The notes: generated by a model not told the origin, from the letters alone. Counted from the first letter of the stretch, positions 6,947-14,398 are shown. The stretch is DNA of 16,009 nt from Collinsella sp. (GCA_019414515.1 DXLX01000037.1:1-16009), one strand, 5' to 3'. Numbers and translations are program-made.

Positions 6947-6970
6947 AATAATCCTCAGCTGGGGATTATT
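6947..6970 (+). terminator. Candidate hairpin terminator after the EamA gene
   Basis: A nine-pair stem with one T-G wobble (6947-6955 with 6962-6970) lies 33 bases past the stop. It is AT-rich and no T-run follows, so termination is uncertain. Confidence 0.35.
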
Positions 6971-7025
6971 GTCTAAAACAACCTGATGTGCCAAACTGCT
7001 CTTGTATGTATAAAGACGGCATAAA

Positions 7026-7050
7026 GGTTATCTGTCCTAGACGGATAACC
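7026..7050 (+). promoter_or_regulatory. Hairpin in the kup leader just upstream of the ribosome binding site
   Basis: Positions 7026-7035 pair with 7041-7050 (ten pairs, one T-G wobble, five-base loop). The stem ends eight bases before the AAGGGAG at 7059-7065. It could stabilise the message or influence initiation. It does not resemble a known c-di-AMP riboswitch. Confidence 0.4.
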
Positions 7051-7070
7051 GGATGTCCAAGGGAGTCCAC

Positions 7071-9299
7071 GTGGCACATAACAAACTGGAGGCAAGCCCC
7101 CAAGATCAGCGTGGTCAAGGCGGGCATGGAGCCATTCCCCTCTCCGCTGGCATGCTGCTCGTTACGCTCGGCGTCGTCTACGGCGACATCGGCACGAGCC
7201 CCATGTACACCATGAAATCAATCGTCGCCAACAACGGCAGCATCGGTACCGTCAGCGAGGACATGATCTTAGGAGCGCTTTCGCTCGTCATCTGGACCAT
7301 GACGCTCGTGACCACGGTCAAGTACGTGGTTATCGCCATGAAGGCCGATAACCACAACGAGGGCGGCATCTTCGCCCTGTTTAGCTTGGTGCGCAAAGTG
7401 GCGCCGTGGCTGATCCTTCCCGCCATGATCGGCGGCGCGGCGCTGCTCGCCGACGGCATCCTCACCCCCGCCGTCACGGTTACCACGGCCATCGAGGGCT
7501 TGCGCACTATCGAGTGGGGCCATGCGCTTTTGGGTGACGGCCAGACCAACGTCATCATCATCACCATCATCATTATCTGCGGCCTGTTTGCCATGCAGCG
7601 CGCCGGCACCTCGTCGATCGGCAAGCTGTTCGGCCCGCTCATGACGCTGTGGTTCCTGTTCTTGGCTGGCGCCGGCCTGTTCAACATGCTCGGCAACCTG
7701 TCCATCCTACGCGCGCTCAACCCCATCCGCGGCATCATGTTCCTGTTCTCGCCCATCAACCACTCGGGCATCATGGTGCTCGGCTTCGTCTTCCTGTCGA
7801 CGACCGGCGCCGAGGCGCTCTATTCGGACATGGGTCACGTGGGCAAGGCTAACATTTACGCATCCTGGCCGTTCGTAAAGGCAGCCCTCATCCTTAACTA
7901 TCTGGGTCAGGGCGCTTGGCTGCTCGCCAACAATTCCAATCCCCAGATGCTCGCGATGGATATCGTCAACCCGTTCTATATGATGCTCCCCGAGCCCCTG
8001 CGCCCCTTTGCCATCGTGCTTTCGGCCGTGGCGGCCATCATCGCCTCGCAGGCGCTCATCACCGGCTCGTTCTCGTTGGTTTCGGAAGCAACGCGCCTCA
8101 ACCTTATGCCGCATCTGCGCATCCACTACCCCAGCGACACCAAGGGCCAACTCTATATTCCGCTCGTCAACAACATCATGTGGGTCGGCTGTATCTTCAT
8201 CGTGCTGCTGTTCCAAAACTCCGAGCGCATGGAGAGCGCCTACGGCCTCGCCATTACCGTGACCATGCTCATGACCACGACGCTTTTGACGAGCTACATC
8301 GCCGGCATCCTCAAGCACAAGCTGGGCGCCTGCGTCTTCGCCCTGCTCTTTGGTGCCATTGAGCTGTGCTTCTTCGCTTCGTGCCTCACCATGTTCTTTG
8401 ACGGCGGCTACGTCATGATCTTCCTGGCCGCACTGCTGTTCGGCCTTATGTATGTATGGCGTCGCGGCACCGCCATCGAGCGCACGCAGACGATCCTGCT
8501 GCCCGTCTCCAAGTACATCGACCAGCTCAATCGCCTGCGCAATGACGAGACCTATCCCGTGCTCGCTGACAATCTGGTATTTCTCACCAACAGCCCCGAT
8601 CCGCTCACACTCGACCGCGACGTGCTCTATTCCATCCTGGATAAACATCCCAAGCGCGCCAAGGCGTATTGGTTCATTAACGTGCATGTCACCGACGAGC
8701 CCTATACGCACGAGTATTCCGTCGAGACCTTTGGCACGGACTTCCTCTTCCGCGTTCGCCTGGACCTGGGCTTTAAGGTCAACCAGCGCGTCAACGCCTA
8801 CCTGCGTCAGATCGTCGGCGACTTGATGGCATCGGGCGAACTTCCGCCGCAACATCACACCTACTCCATCTATGAGACCCGCGGCAACGTGGGCGACTTC
8901 CGCTTTTGCATGCTGCGCAAGATGCTTGCCCCCGAAACGGACATCAACCGCAACGACCACCGTGTGATGGCCATCAAGTACGCCGTCCGCCGCGCCTGCG
9001 GAAGCCCGGCACGCTGGTACGGTCTAGAGAACTCGGCCATCATCATCGAGTACGTGCCCCTCTTTGCCCGCATGCGTCCGGCAGTCAAGCTTGTACGCAC
9101 CCAGGTGCCACTCGAAGTTCAGATCGAGGAAGCCGAGGAAATGGATGTCGATATCTTCTCGGACGACCTGGTCAACGGCAACGAGGCCGGTAAGAATATG
9201 AACGTCGACCCCACCGAGTTGCTCGAGAGCGTCGCCGATACGCCCGAACAGCAACTCGACGGACTCGAGAGCACCCAGTTCAACGACGCCAACTTCTAA
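7071..9299 (+). CDS. kup: Kup-family potassium uptake transporter
   Basis: This 742-residue KUP/HAK/KT protein imports potassium with protons across the cytoplasmic membrane. Signature segments are VVYGDIGTSPMYT (35-47), KADNHNEGGIFALF (91-104) and LLADGILTPAVTVTTAIEGL (125-144), followed by further membrane helices up to roughly residue 460 and a long soluble C-terminal domain. It is longer than E. coli Kup (622 residues); the extra length includes an acidic tail of about 60 residues rich in Asp, Glu, Asn and Gln. The GTG at 7071 is preferred to the ATG at 7053 because AAGGGAG lies five bases before it while the ATG has no binding site. The gene appears to be transcribed alone. Confidence 0.93.
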   Translation: MAHNKLEASPQDQRGQGGHGAIPLSAGMLLVTLGVVYGDIGTSPMYTMKSIVANNGSIGTVSEDMILGALSLVIWTMTLVTTVKYVVIAMKADNHNEGGIFALFSLVRKVAPWLILPAMIGGAALLADGILTPAVTVTTAIEGLRTIEWGHALLGDGQTNVIIITIIIICGLFAMQRAGTSSIGKLFGPLMTLWFLFLAGAGLFNMLGNLSILRALNPIRGIMFLFSPINHSGIMVLGFVFLSTTGAEALYSDMGHVGKANIYASWPFVKAALILNYLGQGAWLLANNSNPQMLAMDIVNPFYMMLPEPLRPFAIVLSAVAAIIASQALITGSFSLVSEATRLNLMPHLRIHYPSDTKGQLYIPLVNNIMWVGCIFIVLLFQNSERMESAYGLAITVTMLMTTTLLTSYIAGILKHKLGACVFALLFGAIELCFFASCLTMFFDGGYVMIFLAALLFGLMYVWRRGTAIERTQTILLPVSKYIDQLNRLRNDETYPVLADNLVFLTNSPDPLTLDRDVLYSILDKHPKRAKAYWFINVHVTDEPYTHEYSVETFGTDFLFRVRLDLGFKVNQRVNAYLRQIVGDLMASGELPPQHHTYSIYETRGNVGDFRFCMLRKMLAPETDINRNDHRVMAIKYAVRRACGSPARWYGLENSAIIIEYVPLFARMRPAVKLVRTQVPLEVQIEEAEEMDVDIFSDDLVNGNEAGKNMNVDPTELLESVADTPEQQLDGLESTQFNDANF

Positions 9300-9322
9300 C
9301 ACGCCACCAGCCATTAACGACA

Positions 9323-9360
9323 ACGGCCTCGCATCTCATAAGAGGTGCGAGGCCGTTTTA
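9323..9360. terminator. Strong terminator after kup, probably bidirectional
   Basis: A 15-pair stem with one wobble (9323-9337 with 9342-9356) and loop ATAA is followed by TTTTA on the plus strand. It lies between the convergent kup and bile salt hydrolase genes. The minus side has a poorer T-tract (TTGTCGTT). Confidence 0.85.
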
Positions 9361-9380
9361 TGTCGCAACGGACCAGTGAG

Positions 9381-10346
9381 CTACGAACGGCGCGGCTCGG
9401 GAACCACGAGCCTATCGGGGCTCGCGCCCTCGGCATCCATCAGGCTCACGTAGCGAATCGACGGGTCCCCATACATCGCGTAGTAATAATTGCCCGTGCG
9501 CGCGCTAAAGCATCCGGTGTAGATAGTCTTCTCGAACTTGCCATCGCCCATCCTGGACGCTCCCTCGATCATCACCACGCCCTCGAGCGAGCGGAACATG
9601 CGAACGACGTTTTCGGTCTCGCTCTCCTTTTGCGGGTAATTGGCATTGAGGTACGCCGCCTTTACAAAACGGCTCGGCGAATAGCAATCGCCCGGAATGC
9701 CGCGCATGCCGGCACCGGCTCCATAGGGCTTGAGCTCGGCGCCACGCCATGTCGCCGTCTGCGGAAAATCGCTTGTGGCGGTGATATAGGTGCGTAGGTT
9801 TTCCATATGCCACGGGAAGGTCGGCTGATTGGCAAGGGTGTCGACCGGATCGTCGTATACATGCAGGCCGTCAGCCATCATCTCGACCACGATGCTGCGC
9901 TGGCTGTCGCCGATAATCCAATGGAGCAGCGACACGCCCAGCCCCTCTCCTGCAGATTTGGCAACAATCACCGTGTCGCGCAGCGCGGCCTCGACCTCAT
10001 CGACCGTCGAGAACGTCGCTGCCACCCACAGGGGAAACTCATAGGCCGCGATATTGGTCTTTCCATCAACCGGCCCCTCGGCATACTCGGCATAACCCGG
10101 GAAATTGAGGCCCGCCACGGCGAGGCCCGCATCGTTGCCGCAATCGAAGAACATAGGGTAGTTCTTGTAATCGATGCACATACCGATCACCGCGTGTGCC
10201 GCTGTCGCGTCGTCGATAAACGAATACGGAATGTGAAACCCGCGCGGCATCACGCGAACCTGTTGGCCGTAGTCAAAGCTCCAGTCGAGATTGCGGCCCA
10301 GATACATGTGACCAGAATTATCGGTAAATCGAATACTCGTACACAT
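9381..10346 (-). CDS. bsh: Choloylglycine hydrolase (bile salt hydrolase) family enzyme
   Basis: This 321-residue cytoplasmic Ntn-hydrolase has the usual length for bile salt hydrolases. Removal of Met1 exposes the nucleophile Cys2 (MCTSIRF). The remaining catalytic set is present at the family positions: Arg18 and Asp21 (GRNLDWS), Asn81 (AGLNFPGY), Asn173 (LANQPTFPWH) and Arg226 (SPSRFV). Asn81, instead of the Tyr common in penicillin V acylases, places it with the bile-salt-cleaving group. The reaction splits glycine or taurine from conjugated bile acids, a trait of gut bacteria. The start has AGGAGG four bases upstream; in-frame sequence further upstream to 10409 would bury the nucleophile and is rejected. 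It is separated from the upstream deformylase-like gene by that gene's terminator, so it has its own promoter. Confidence 0.92.
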   Translation of the reverse strand: MCTSIRFTDNSGHMYLGRNLDWSFDYGQQVRVMPRGFHIPYSFIDDATAAHAVIGMCIDYKNYPMFFDCGNDAGLAVAGLNFPGYAEYAEGPVDGKTNIAAYEFPLWVAATFSTVDEVEAALRDTVIVAKSAGEGLGVSLLHWIIGDSQRSIVVEMMADGLHVYDDPVDTLANQPTFPWHMENLRTYITATSDFPQTATWRGAELKPYGAGAGMRGIPGDCYSPSRFVKAAYLNANYPQKESETENVVRMFRSLEGVVMIEGASRMGDGKFEKTIYTGCFSARTGNYYYAMYGDPSIRYVSLMDAEGASPDRLVVPEPRRS

Positions 10347-10415
10347 AGCGCCTCCTAGCTTTACGTTCCTGCTAAGTTCATTGTCTCCAAACAAAAAGGC
10401 GCTAAACACAAAAGC

Positions 10416-10443
10416 CCGGACATGACAACAATGTCATGTCCGG
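10416..10443 (-). terminator. Terminator of the deformylase-like gene
   Basis: A perfect 12-bp stem (10416-10427 with 10432-10443) with a four-base loop is followed on the minus strand by GCTTTTGTGTTT. It sits 35 bases past the stop at 10479 and before the bile salt hydrolase start. Confidence 0.8.
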
Positions 10444-10478
10444 ACCAAAGCACCGGTTCAATCCCCGATCAAATCGTC

Positions 10479-10898
10479 CTAGACGAGTTTACCGAGACAG
10501 TGATCAATCATGTGTTGAACCATCTGCGCCTCAAAGCCGACGAAGTCCTGCTTGCGCTCGCGCATCTTGCCGTCGACGATCACGTCATAAGCGACCTTGC
10601 ACTTGATATAGCGCGTGGACTTGGTGACCTCCTCGTGCGTCAGGCAGCTCTCCTCCATCTTGCTGGCGCCCAGGCCAAACACCAGACGGGGGTTGTAGAG
10701 CACGTGGGGCTCGCCGGCATCGTCCAGGTAGACGCAAACCTTCTTGGTAACGCCAATCTGGTTAGCGGCAAGGCAGCCGGCATCGTCGAGCGACTTGATG
10801 GTATCGATCAGGTCCTGAGCAACCGACTCGTCCTCGACGGTCGCAACCTCGCAACGCTGGGACAGGATAGCCTCGTCGTGGCAAAGCTCTTTAATCAT
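10479..10898 (-). CDS. Peptide deformylase paralogue lacking the catalytic glutamate
   Basis: This 139-residue protein aligns along its length with the short deformylase at 2858-3268 (shared QDLIDT, AAN.IGV, YNP, HCxG). Motif 1 is GCLAANQ (41-47) with the classical Gln. Motif 2 is ESCLT (83-87), where Gly is replaced by Ser but metal ligand Cys85 is kept. Motif 3 is HMIDH (129-133), where both His ligands remain but the catalytic Glu is Met130. Removing this Glu is known to abolish deformylase activity, so the protein probably binds metal but does not deformylate; it could bind nascent N-termini or have a new role. The second ATG (10898) is chosen because GGAGG lies five bases upstream; the ATG at 10910 has no binding site. 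The gene is divergent from the purine permease gene. Confidence 0.85.
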   Translation of the reverse strand: MIKELCHDEAILSQRCEVATVEDESVAQDLIDTIKSLDDAGCLAANQIGVTKKVCVYLDDAGEPHVLYNPRLVFGLGASKMEESCLTHEEVTKSTRYIKCKVAYDVIVDGKMRERKQDFVGFEAQMVQHMIDHCLGKLV

Positions 10899-10931
10899 AC
10901 GTTCCTCCATAGGGGTCGTTGTAACCGCTTA

Positions 10932-10971
10932 AGTATACGGTACCCACACTTTTTCATGTGAAAAATACCGT
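10932..10971. promoter_or_regulatory. Promoter element and inverted repeats between the deformylase-like and permease genes
   Basis: TATACT on the minus strand (10937-10932) is a good -10 for the deformylase-like gene. Next to it are two nested dyads: ACGGTA with TACCGT (10937-10942 and 10966-10971), and TTTTTCA with TGAAAAA (10950-10956 and 10959-10965). They could bind a regulator that serves both divergent genes. Confidence 0.4.
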
Positions 10972-11030
10972 CCGTCTGCTACAAAGCGCCGAACATCAAC
11001 ATGCGAGGAACAACAGCGTCGTAAAGGGGC

Positions 11031-11036
11031 TATAGT
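11031..11036 (+). promoter_or_regulatory. Possible -10 element of the NCS2 permease gene
   Basis: TATAGT lies 56 bases before the start codon. No convincing -35 is visible at 16-18 bases, so this is tentative. Confidence 0.35.
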
Positions 11037-11091
11037 GGGAGCGTTCGTGTCAATCGGCCTAAACTCGGGGCCGAACAAGGAAAGGGTATGC

Positions 11092-12402
11092 ATGGACGAA
11101 CTATTTCACGTCAGCGAGCGCAAGTCCACAATCGGGACCGAACTCCGCGCTGGACTGACAACGTTCTTGGCAATGGCCTACATCATTGCCGTCAACCCCG
11201 CGGTGCTCTCGGGCGCCGGCATCGATGCGGGAGCGCTCGCCTGCGCCACCTGCCTGGGCGCCGGCATCATGACCATCTGCATGGGCATCTTCGCCAACCG
11301 CCCGCTCGCCTGCGCGTCGGGCTTAGGCGTCAACGCGATGATCGCTGGAATCACCACCACCGTCTGCGGCGGTGACTGGCACGTGGCCATGAGCGTCATC
11401 TTCCTTGAGGGCGTCGTCATCTTGCTGCTCGTGCTTTGTGGCCTGCGCGAGGCCATCATGGACGCCATCCCGGTTGTCCTGCGTCACGCCATCTCGGTGG
11501 GTCTGGGCCTGTTTATCGCCATGATCGGCCTGTGCGACGCTGGCATCATCACCGCTGGCGCCGGTACGCTCGTCGGCCTGGGCGACATCGCCTCCCCCAC
11601 CTTTATCGTCGGTATCATCTCCATCGTCGTGACGGTTGCCCTGGCTTCCCGCAACGTGCCGGGCTCGCTGCTCATCGGCATCATCGTCGCCGTTATCGCC
11701 GGTATCCCGCTGGGCGTCACCCACGCCCCCGAGGGCCTCATCGCCCCGCTCGACTTCTCGAGCATCGGTGGCCCCATCGCCGACGCCGGCGGCGTGCCCG
11801 CCATCGTCAAGGTCCTTACCGACCCCACGCTCCTCGTCATCTCGTTCTCGCTGCTCATGAGTGACTTCTTCGACACCATGGGCACCGCGATGGCCGTGGC
11901 CAAGCAGGGCGAGTTCCTCACCGACGACGGCAACGTCGAGAATATCAAGGAGATCCTGATCGTCGACTCCGCCGCCGCTGCTGTGGGCGGTTTCATGGGC
12001 GTCTCCTCCATCACCACCTTCGTCGAGTCCACCTCTGGCGCTGCCGACGGTGGCCGCACGGGCCTCACCTCCGTCACCACCGGCGTGCTGTTCATTCTCG
12101 CCGCGTTCTTCTCCCCCATCGTCACCATCGTTTCCAGCGCCGCCACCTGCGGCGCCCTGGTCTACGTCGGCTACCTCATGATGAGCGAGGCCTCCGAGAT
12201 CGACTGGTCCGATGTCTCGCAGGGCTTCCCGGCGTTCATGATTGTCGCCGGCGTGCCCTTCACTTACTCCATCTCTGCCGGCATCGGTATGGGCTTTATC
12301 GCCTACGTGATCGTCGCGCTCTTTAAGGGCGAGGCCTCCAAGATCAAGCCGCTCATGTGGATCGCAGCCCTTGCCTTCCTCGTCTACTTCTTCGTGGCGT
12401 AA
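11092..12402 (+). CDS. NCS2 (AzgA-type) purine permease
   Basis: This 436-residue membrane protein belongs to the adenine/guanine/hypoxanthine branch of the NCS2 family (relatives of E. coli PurP/AdeQ and Bacillus PbuG/PbuO). Signatures are GLTTFLAMAYIIAVNPAVLS (21-40), SDFFDTMGT (257-265) and TFVESTSGAADGGRTGLTSV (309-328). It should import a purine base with protons. The start at ATG 11092 has AAGGAAAGGG about seven bases upstream; an in-frame extension to 11035 would overlap the likely -10. No purine riboswitch core is recognisable in the leader. Confidence 0.92.
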   Translation: MDELFHVSERKSTIGTELRAGLTTFLAMAYIIAVNPAVLSGAGIDAGALACATCLGAGIMTICMGIFANRPLACASGLGVNAMIAGITTTVCGGDWHVAMSVIFLEGVVILLLVLCGLREAIMDAIPVVLRHAISVGLGLFIAMIGLCDAGIITAGAGTLVGLGDIASPTFIVGIISIVVTVALASRNVPGSLLIGIIVAVIAGIPLGVTHAPEGLIAPLDFSSIGGPIADAGGVPAIVKVLTDPTLLVISFSLLMSDFFDTMGTAMAVAKQGEFLTDDGNVENIKEILIVDSAAAAVGGFMGVSSITTFVESTSGAADGGRTGLTSVTTGVLFILAAFFSPIVTIVSSAATCGALVYVGYLMMSEASEIDWSDVSQGFPAFMIVAGVPFTYSISAGIGMGFIAYVIVALFKGEASKIKPLMWIAALAFLVYFFVA

Positions 12403-12429
12403 CGGCATAGTCTGCTAAAGCAAAACAAC

Positions 12430-12470
12430 AAGGCGCGGAATCGCATCGAGCGGCTCCGCGCCTTTCTTTT
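12430..12470 (+). terminator. Terminator of the NCS2 permease gene
   Basis: A perfect ten-base stem (12430-12439 with 12455-12464) with a 15-base loop is followed by TCTTTT, 28 bases past the stop. Confidence 0.75.
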
Positions 12471-12513
12471 AAGCCCAGGCAACGCACGGACGCGCGATAT
12501 ATTGCTTCCCAAG

Positions 12514-12610
12514 TTTTGGACATTTTGCCCTCCAAACGGCACTACCGCCGGCTACATCCTGCAGATATGCTGGACGTAATCGCATAGGCCCTATGAGGAT
12601 GGGAGTAGCC
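12514..12610 (+). repeat. Duplicated leader, copy 1 (39-base invariant element and start-proximal palindrome)
   Basis: Positions 12514-12552 are identical to 14604-14642, and both begin exactly 97 bases before the respective start codon. The element opens with an inverted repeat TTTGGA-N10-TCCAAA (12515-12536). Nearer the gene is a palindrome CATAGG-C-CCTATG (12583-12595). No ordinary promoter pair is obvious, so it may be an operator, an activator-dependent promoter or an RNA element. Confidence 0.7.
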
Positions 12611-14398
12611 ATGGCCGCCTTGTTCACGACCCCCAAGCGCAATGACAAAACCTCTGGAGCCCATTTTGTCGAGCCCGACGTGCGCCGTCGCACGCTGCTC
12701 GCACACGGCAGCTGGCGCCGCGTGACACGTCGCATCGTTGTAGGCGCCGTATGCGCGCTTACGGTGAGCTCGCTGCTCATGCCGAGCGTCTCGCTCGCGG
12801 CCGAGCGGGTCAACGTCGGCGACACCTGGTATGAAGCTGGCGCCGCGGTAGGCGACGAGGCGGGCACCTGGGCCTGGGACGGCGCCGACGACATGAAGCT
12901 CAACGGCTATAACGGCGGTGCAATCGAGGCCGAGGGCAAGCTCAACATTGCGTACGAGGGCAAGAACACCGTGAAAACCGAGCCCGATTACACCGGAGCC
13001 GCCATCAAGGCGCAGGATGGCACTAGCCAGAAAGCAGAGTTGAACATAACGAGCTCGAAGAGCACGGATGAGCTCAATGTGACAGCCGAGACCGATGCAA
13101 TTAAATCCACAGGCGACCTCTCCATTTCTGGCCCAGGCACTGTGAACACCACAAGCACTAATGCCGACGGAATTGAGGCAAAGGGCGATCTCTCTATCAC
13201 GGGCTCGGGCACCGTGAATGCAACGGGCGGCACCGAAGGCATCCAATCCAAGGGCAAGACCACCATCGATTCCTCTGGCACAGTGATCGCTAAAGGAAAC
13301 GAAAGTTACGGCATCTCCGCAGGCAGTGACCTGATCATCAAAGGCGGTGGCAAGGTAGAAGCAAGCTCTATCGAGGACGTGGCGATTTATACCGATGGCA
13401 ACATCGAGATTTCGGGCGGCAGTCAGGTCGAGGCGAGCTCCCAGGAAGACCTTGCCGTCGACGCTGAGGGCAGTCTCACGGTCACCAACGCATCCCTTAA
13501 CGCAAGCGGTGTTGAGTATGGCGTCTATGGCCGCAAGGGCATCACGCTCGACCACGCGACCGTGACGGTCCGTGCAAGCACGGGCGGCGGTTGGCAAACT
13601 ATCGCTCTCATCACTGACGAGGACGACATCGTCATCAAGAATGGTTCCATCGTGGACGCGCTCGCGGAAGGCGGGTTCTCGGCTGCTATCGACAGCAGAA
13701 ACTACAACCCTGGCGAGTCAGGCGGCCACATCTACATCAGCGACTCCGCTGTCAAGGCTATAGCCCGCTATATCGAGACCGGTGGCGGCGGCCCCGATCA
13801 CTACAGCAGAGACCAGAACGACGAAATCATCCCTGAGTCCGAGGGCCTGAACATCGGCATCTTCGCGCAGACCAGCGAGGGCATCACGCCCGCGACCATC
13901 TCGATTATCCGCAGCAAGGTCACGGCCGAGGGAGACACGGCAGCAATCTTCGCCCTTGCCATGAGCGAGGACGGCAAGGCGATCGGCACCATCGAGATCG
14001 AGGGCGCTCCCATTCAGAGGCCCGCAGGCGGCAAGGTCATTGACTATCGCTACGAGCAAGAGTACAGCCGCAGCATTATCTATGAGGCAGGGCAAACCAT
14101 CGGCACGGGCGACGCCACGATCGACTCCCCCTATGACGCCGCTGTCGCCAAGAGCACGGTCATCGTGCCTCCCGAGGAGATCAAACCCGAGGAAAAGCCC
14201 GGCGAGACCAAGCCCGAGGGTTCCAAGTCCGAGGGCACGAAGACAACCAAGACCGTTGCAGTTGCAGCCACGGGAGCCAAGACCACCGGCAAGCTCGCGG
14301 CAACCGGCGACGCCTCGAGTGCCTTCATCGTGGCATCCGCCCTTGCGGGAACAGCCGCCATCGCCGCAGGCGCCGTGGTGAGCCGCAAGCGCTCATAG
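12611..14398 (+). CDS. Secreted beta-helix surface protein with LAxTG-type wall anchor
   Basis: This 595-residue protein has a signal peptide with a very long basic n-region (1-41), a hydrophobic core (42-60) and likely cleavage after SLA or SLAA (63/64). Residues about 160-320 contain rungs of about 23-24 residues of the form G-D-L-x-I-x-G-x-G-x-V-x-A with an ending like GIxAxG (168, 192, 215, 239, 263, 287), typical of a parallel beta-helix and like the Cthe_2159-type carbohydrate-binding proteins (recognised by pattern only). A Pro/Glu/Lys linker (519-547) leads to LAATGD (562-567), a hydrophobic helix (571-590) and a basic end SRKRS. That is the layout of a sortase-anchored protein, with LAxTG as reported for class E sortases. 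The start MAALF is chosen because GGGAG lies five bases upstream and the paralogue shares it. It may bind host or plant glycans; the ligand is unknown. Confidence 0.85.
   Translation: MAALFTTPKRNDKTSGAHFVEPDVRRRTLLAHGSWRRVTRRIVVGAVCALTVSSLLMPSVSLAAERVNVGDTWYEAGAAVGDEAGTWAWDGADDMKLNGYNGGAIEAEGKLNIAYEGKNTVKTEPDYTGAAIKAQDGTSQKAELNITSSKSTDELNVTAETDAIKSTGDLSISGPGTVNTTSTNADGIEAKGDLSITGSGTVNATGGTEGIQSKGKTTIDSSGTVIAKGNESYGISAGSDLIIKGGGKVEASSIEDVAIYTDGNIEISGGSQVEASSQEDLAVDAEGSLTVTNASLNASGVEYGVYGRKGITLDHATVTVRASTGGGWQTIALITDEDDIVIKNGSIVDALAEGGFSAAIDSRNYNPGESGGHIYISDSAVKAIARYIETGGGGPDHYSRDQNDEIIPESEGLNIGIFAQTSEGITPATISIIRSKVTAEGDTAAIFALAMSEDGKAIGTIEIEGAPIQRPAGGKVIDYRYEQEYSRSIIYEAGQTIGTGDATIDSPYDAAVAKSTVIVPPEEIKPEEKPGETKPEGSKSEGTKTTKTVAVAATGAKTTGKLAATGDASSAFIVASALAGTAAIAAGAVVSRKRS

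Noticed and set aside
6914..7070. c-di-AMP (ydaO-type) riboswitch before kup
   Set aside because: The leader is too short and shows only two simple hairpins, with none of the conserved switch core I would expect.
7707..8960. Long minus-strand frame opposite kup (417 codons)
   Set aside because: Its composition is His/Asp/Gln-rich and lacks motifs; the kup frame is certain from family signatures.
10899..11091. Purine riboswitch before the NCS2 permease
   Set aside because: No three-way junction with the conserved purine-aptamer loops can be seen; only a promoter-like -10 and inverted repeats are present.
11323..12408. Long minus-strand frame opposite the NCS2 permease
   Set aside because: It is a Gly/Asp/Glu-rich antisense shadow of a well-supported permease gene.
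12514..12552. Insertion-sequence end or attachment site
   Set aside because: The element is a direct repeat in equivalent leader positions of duplicated genes, with no transposase or target duplication nearby.
12542..13597. Minus-strand frame opposite the first surface-protein gene
   Set aside because: It is a shadow frame: the same pattern recurs opposite the paralogue because the sense strand is duplicated, and it has no RBS.
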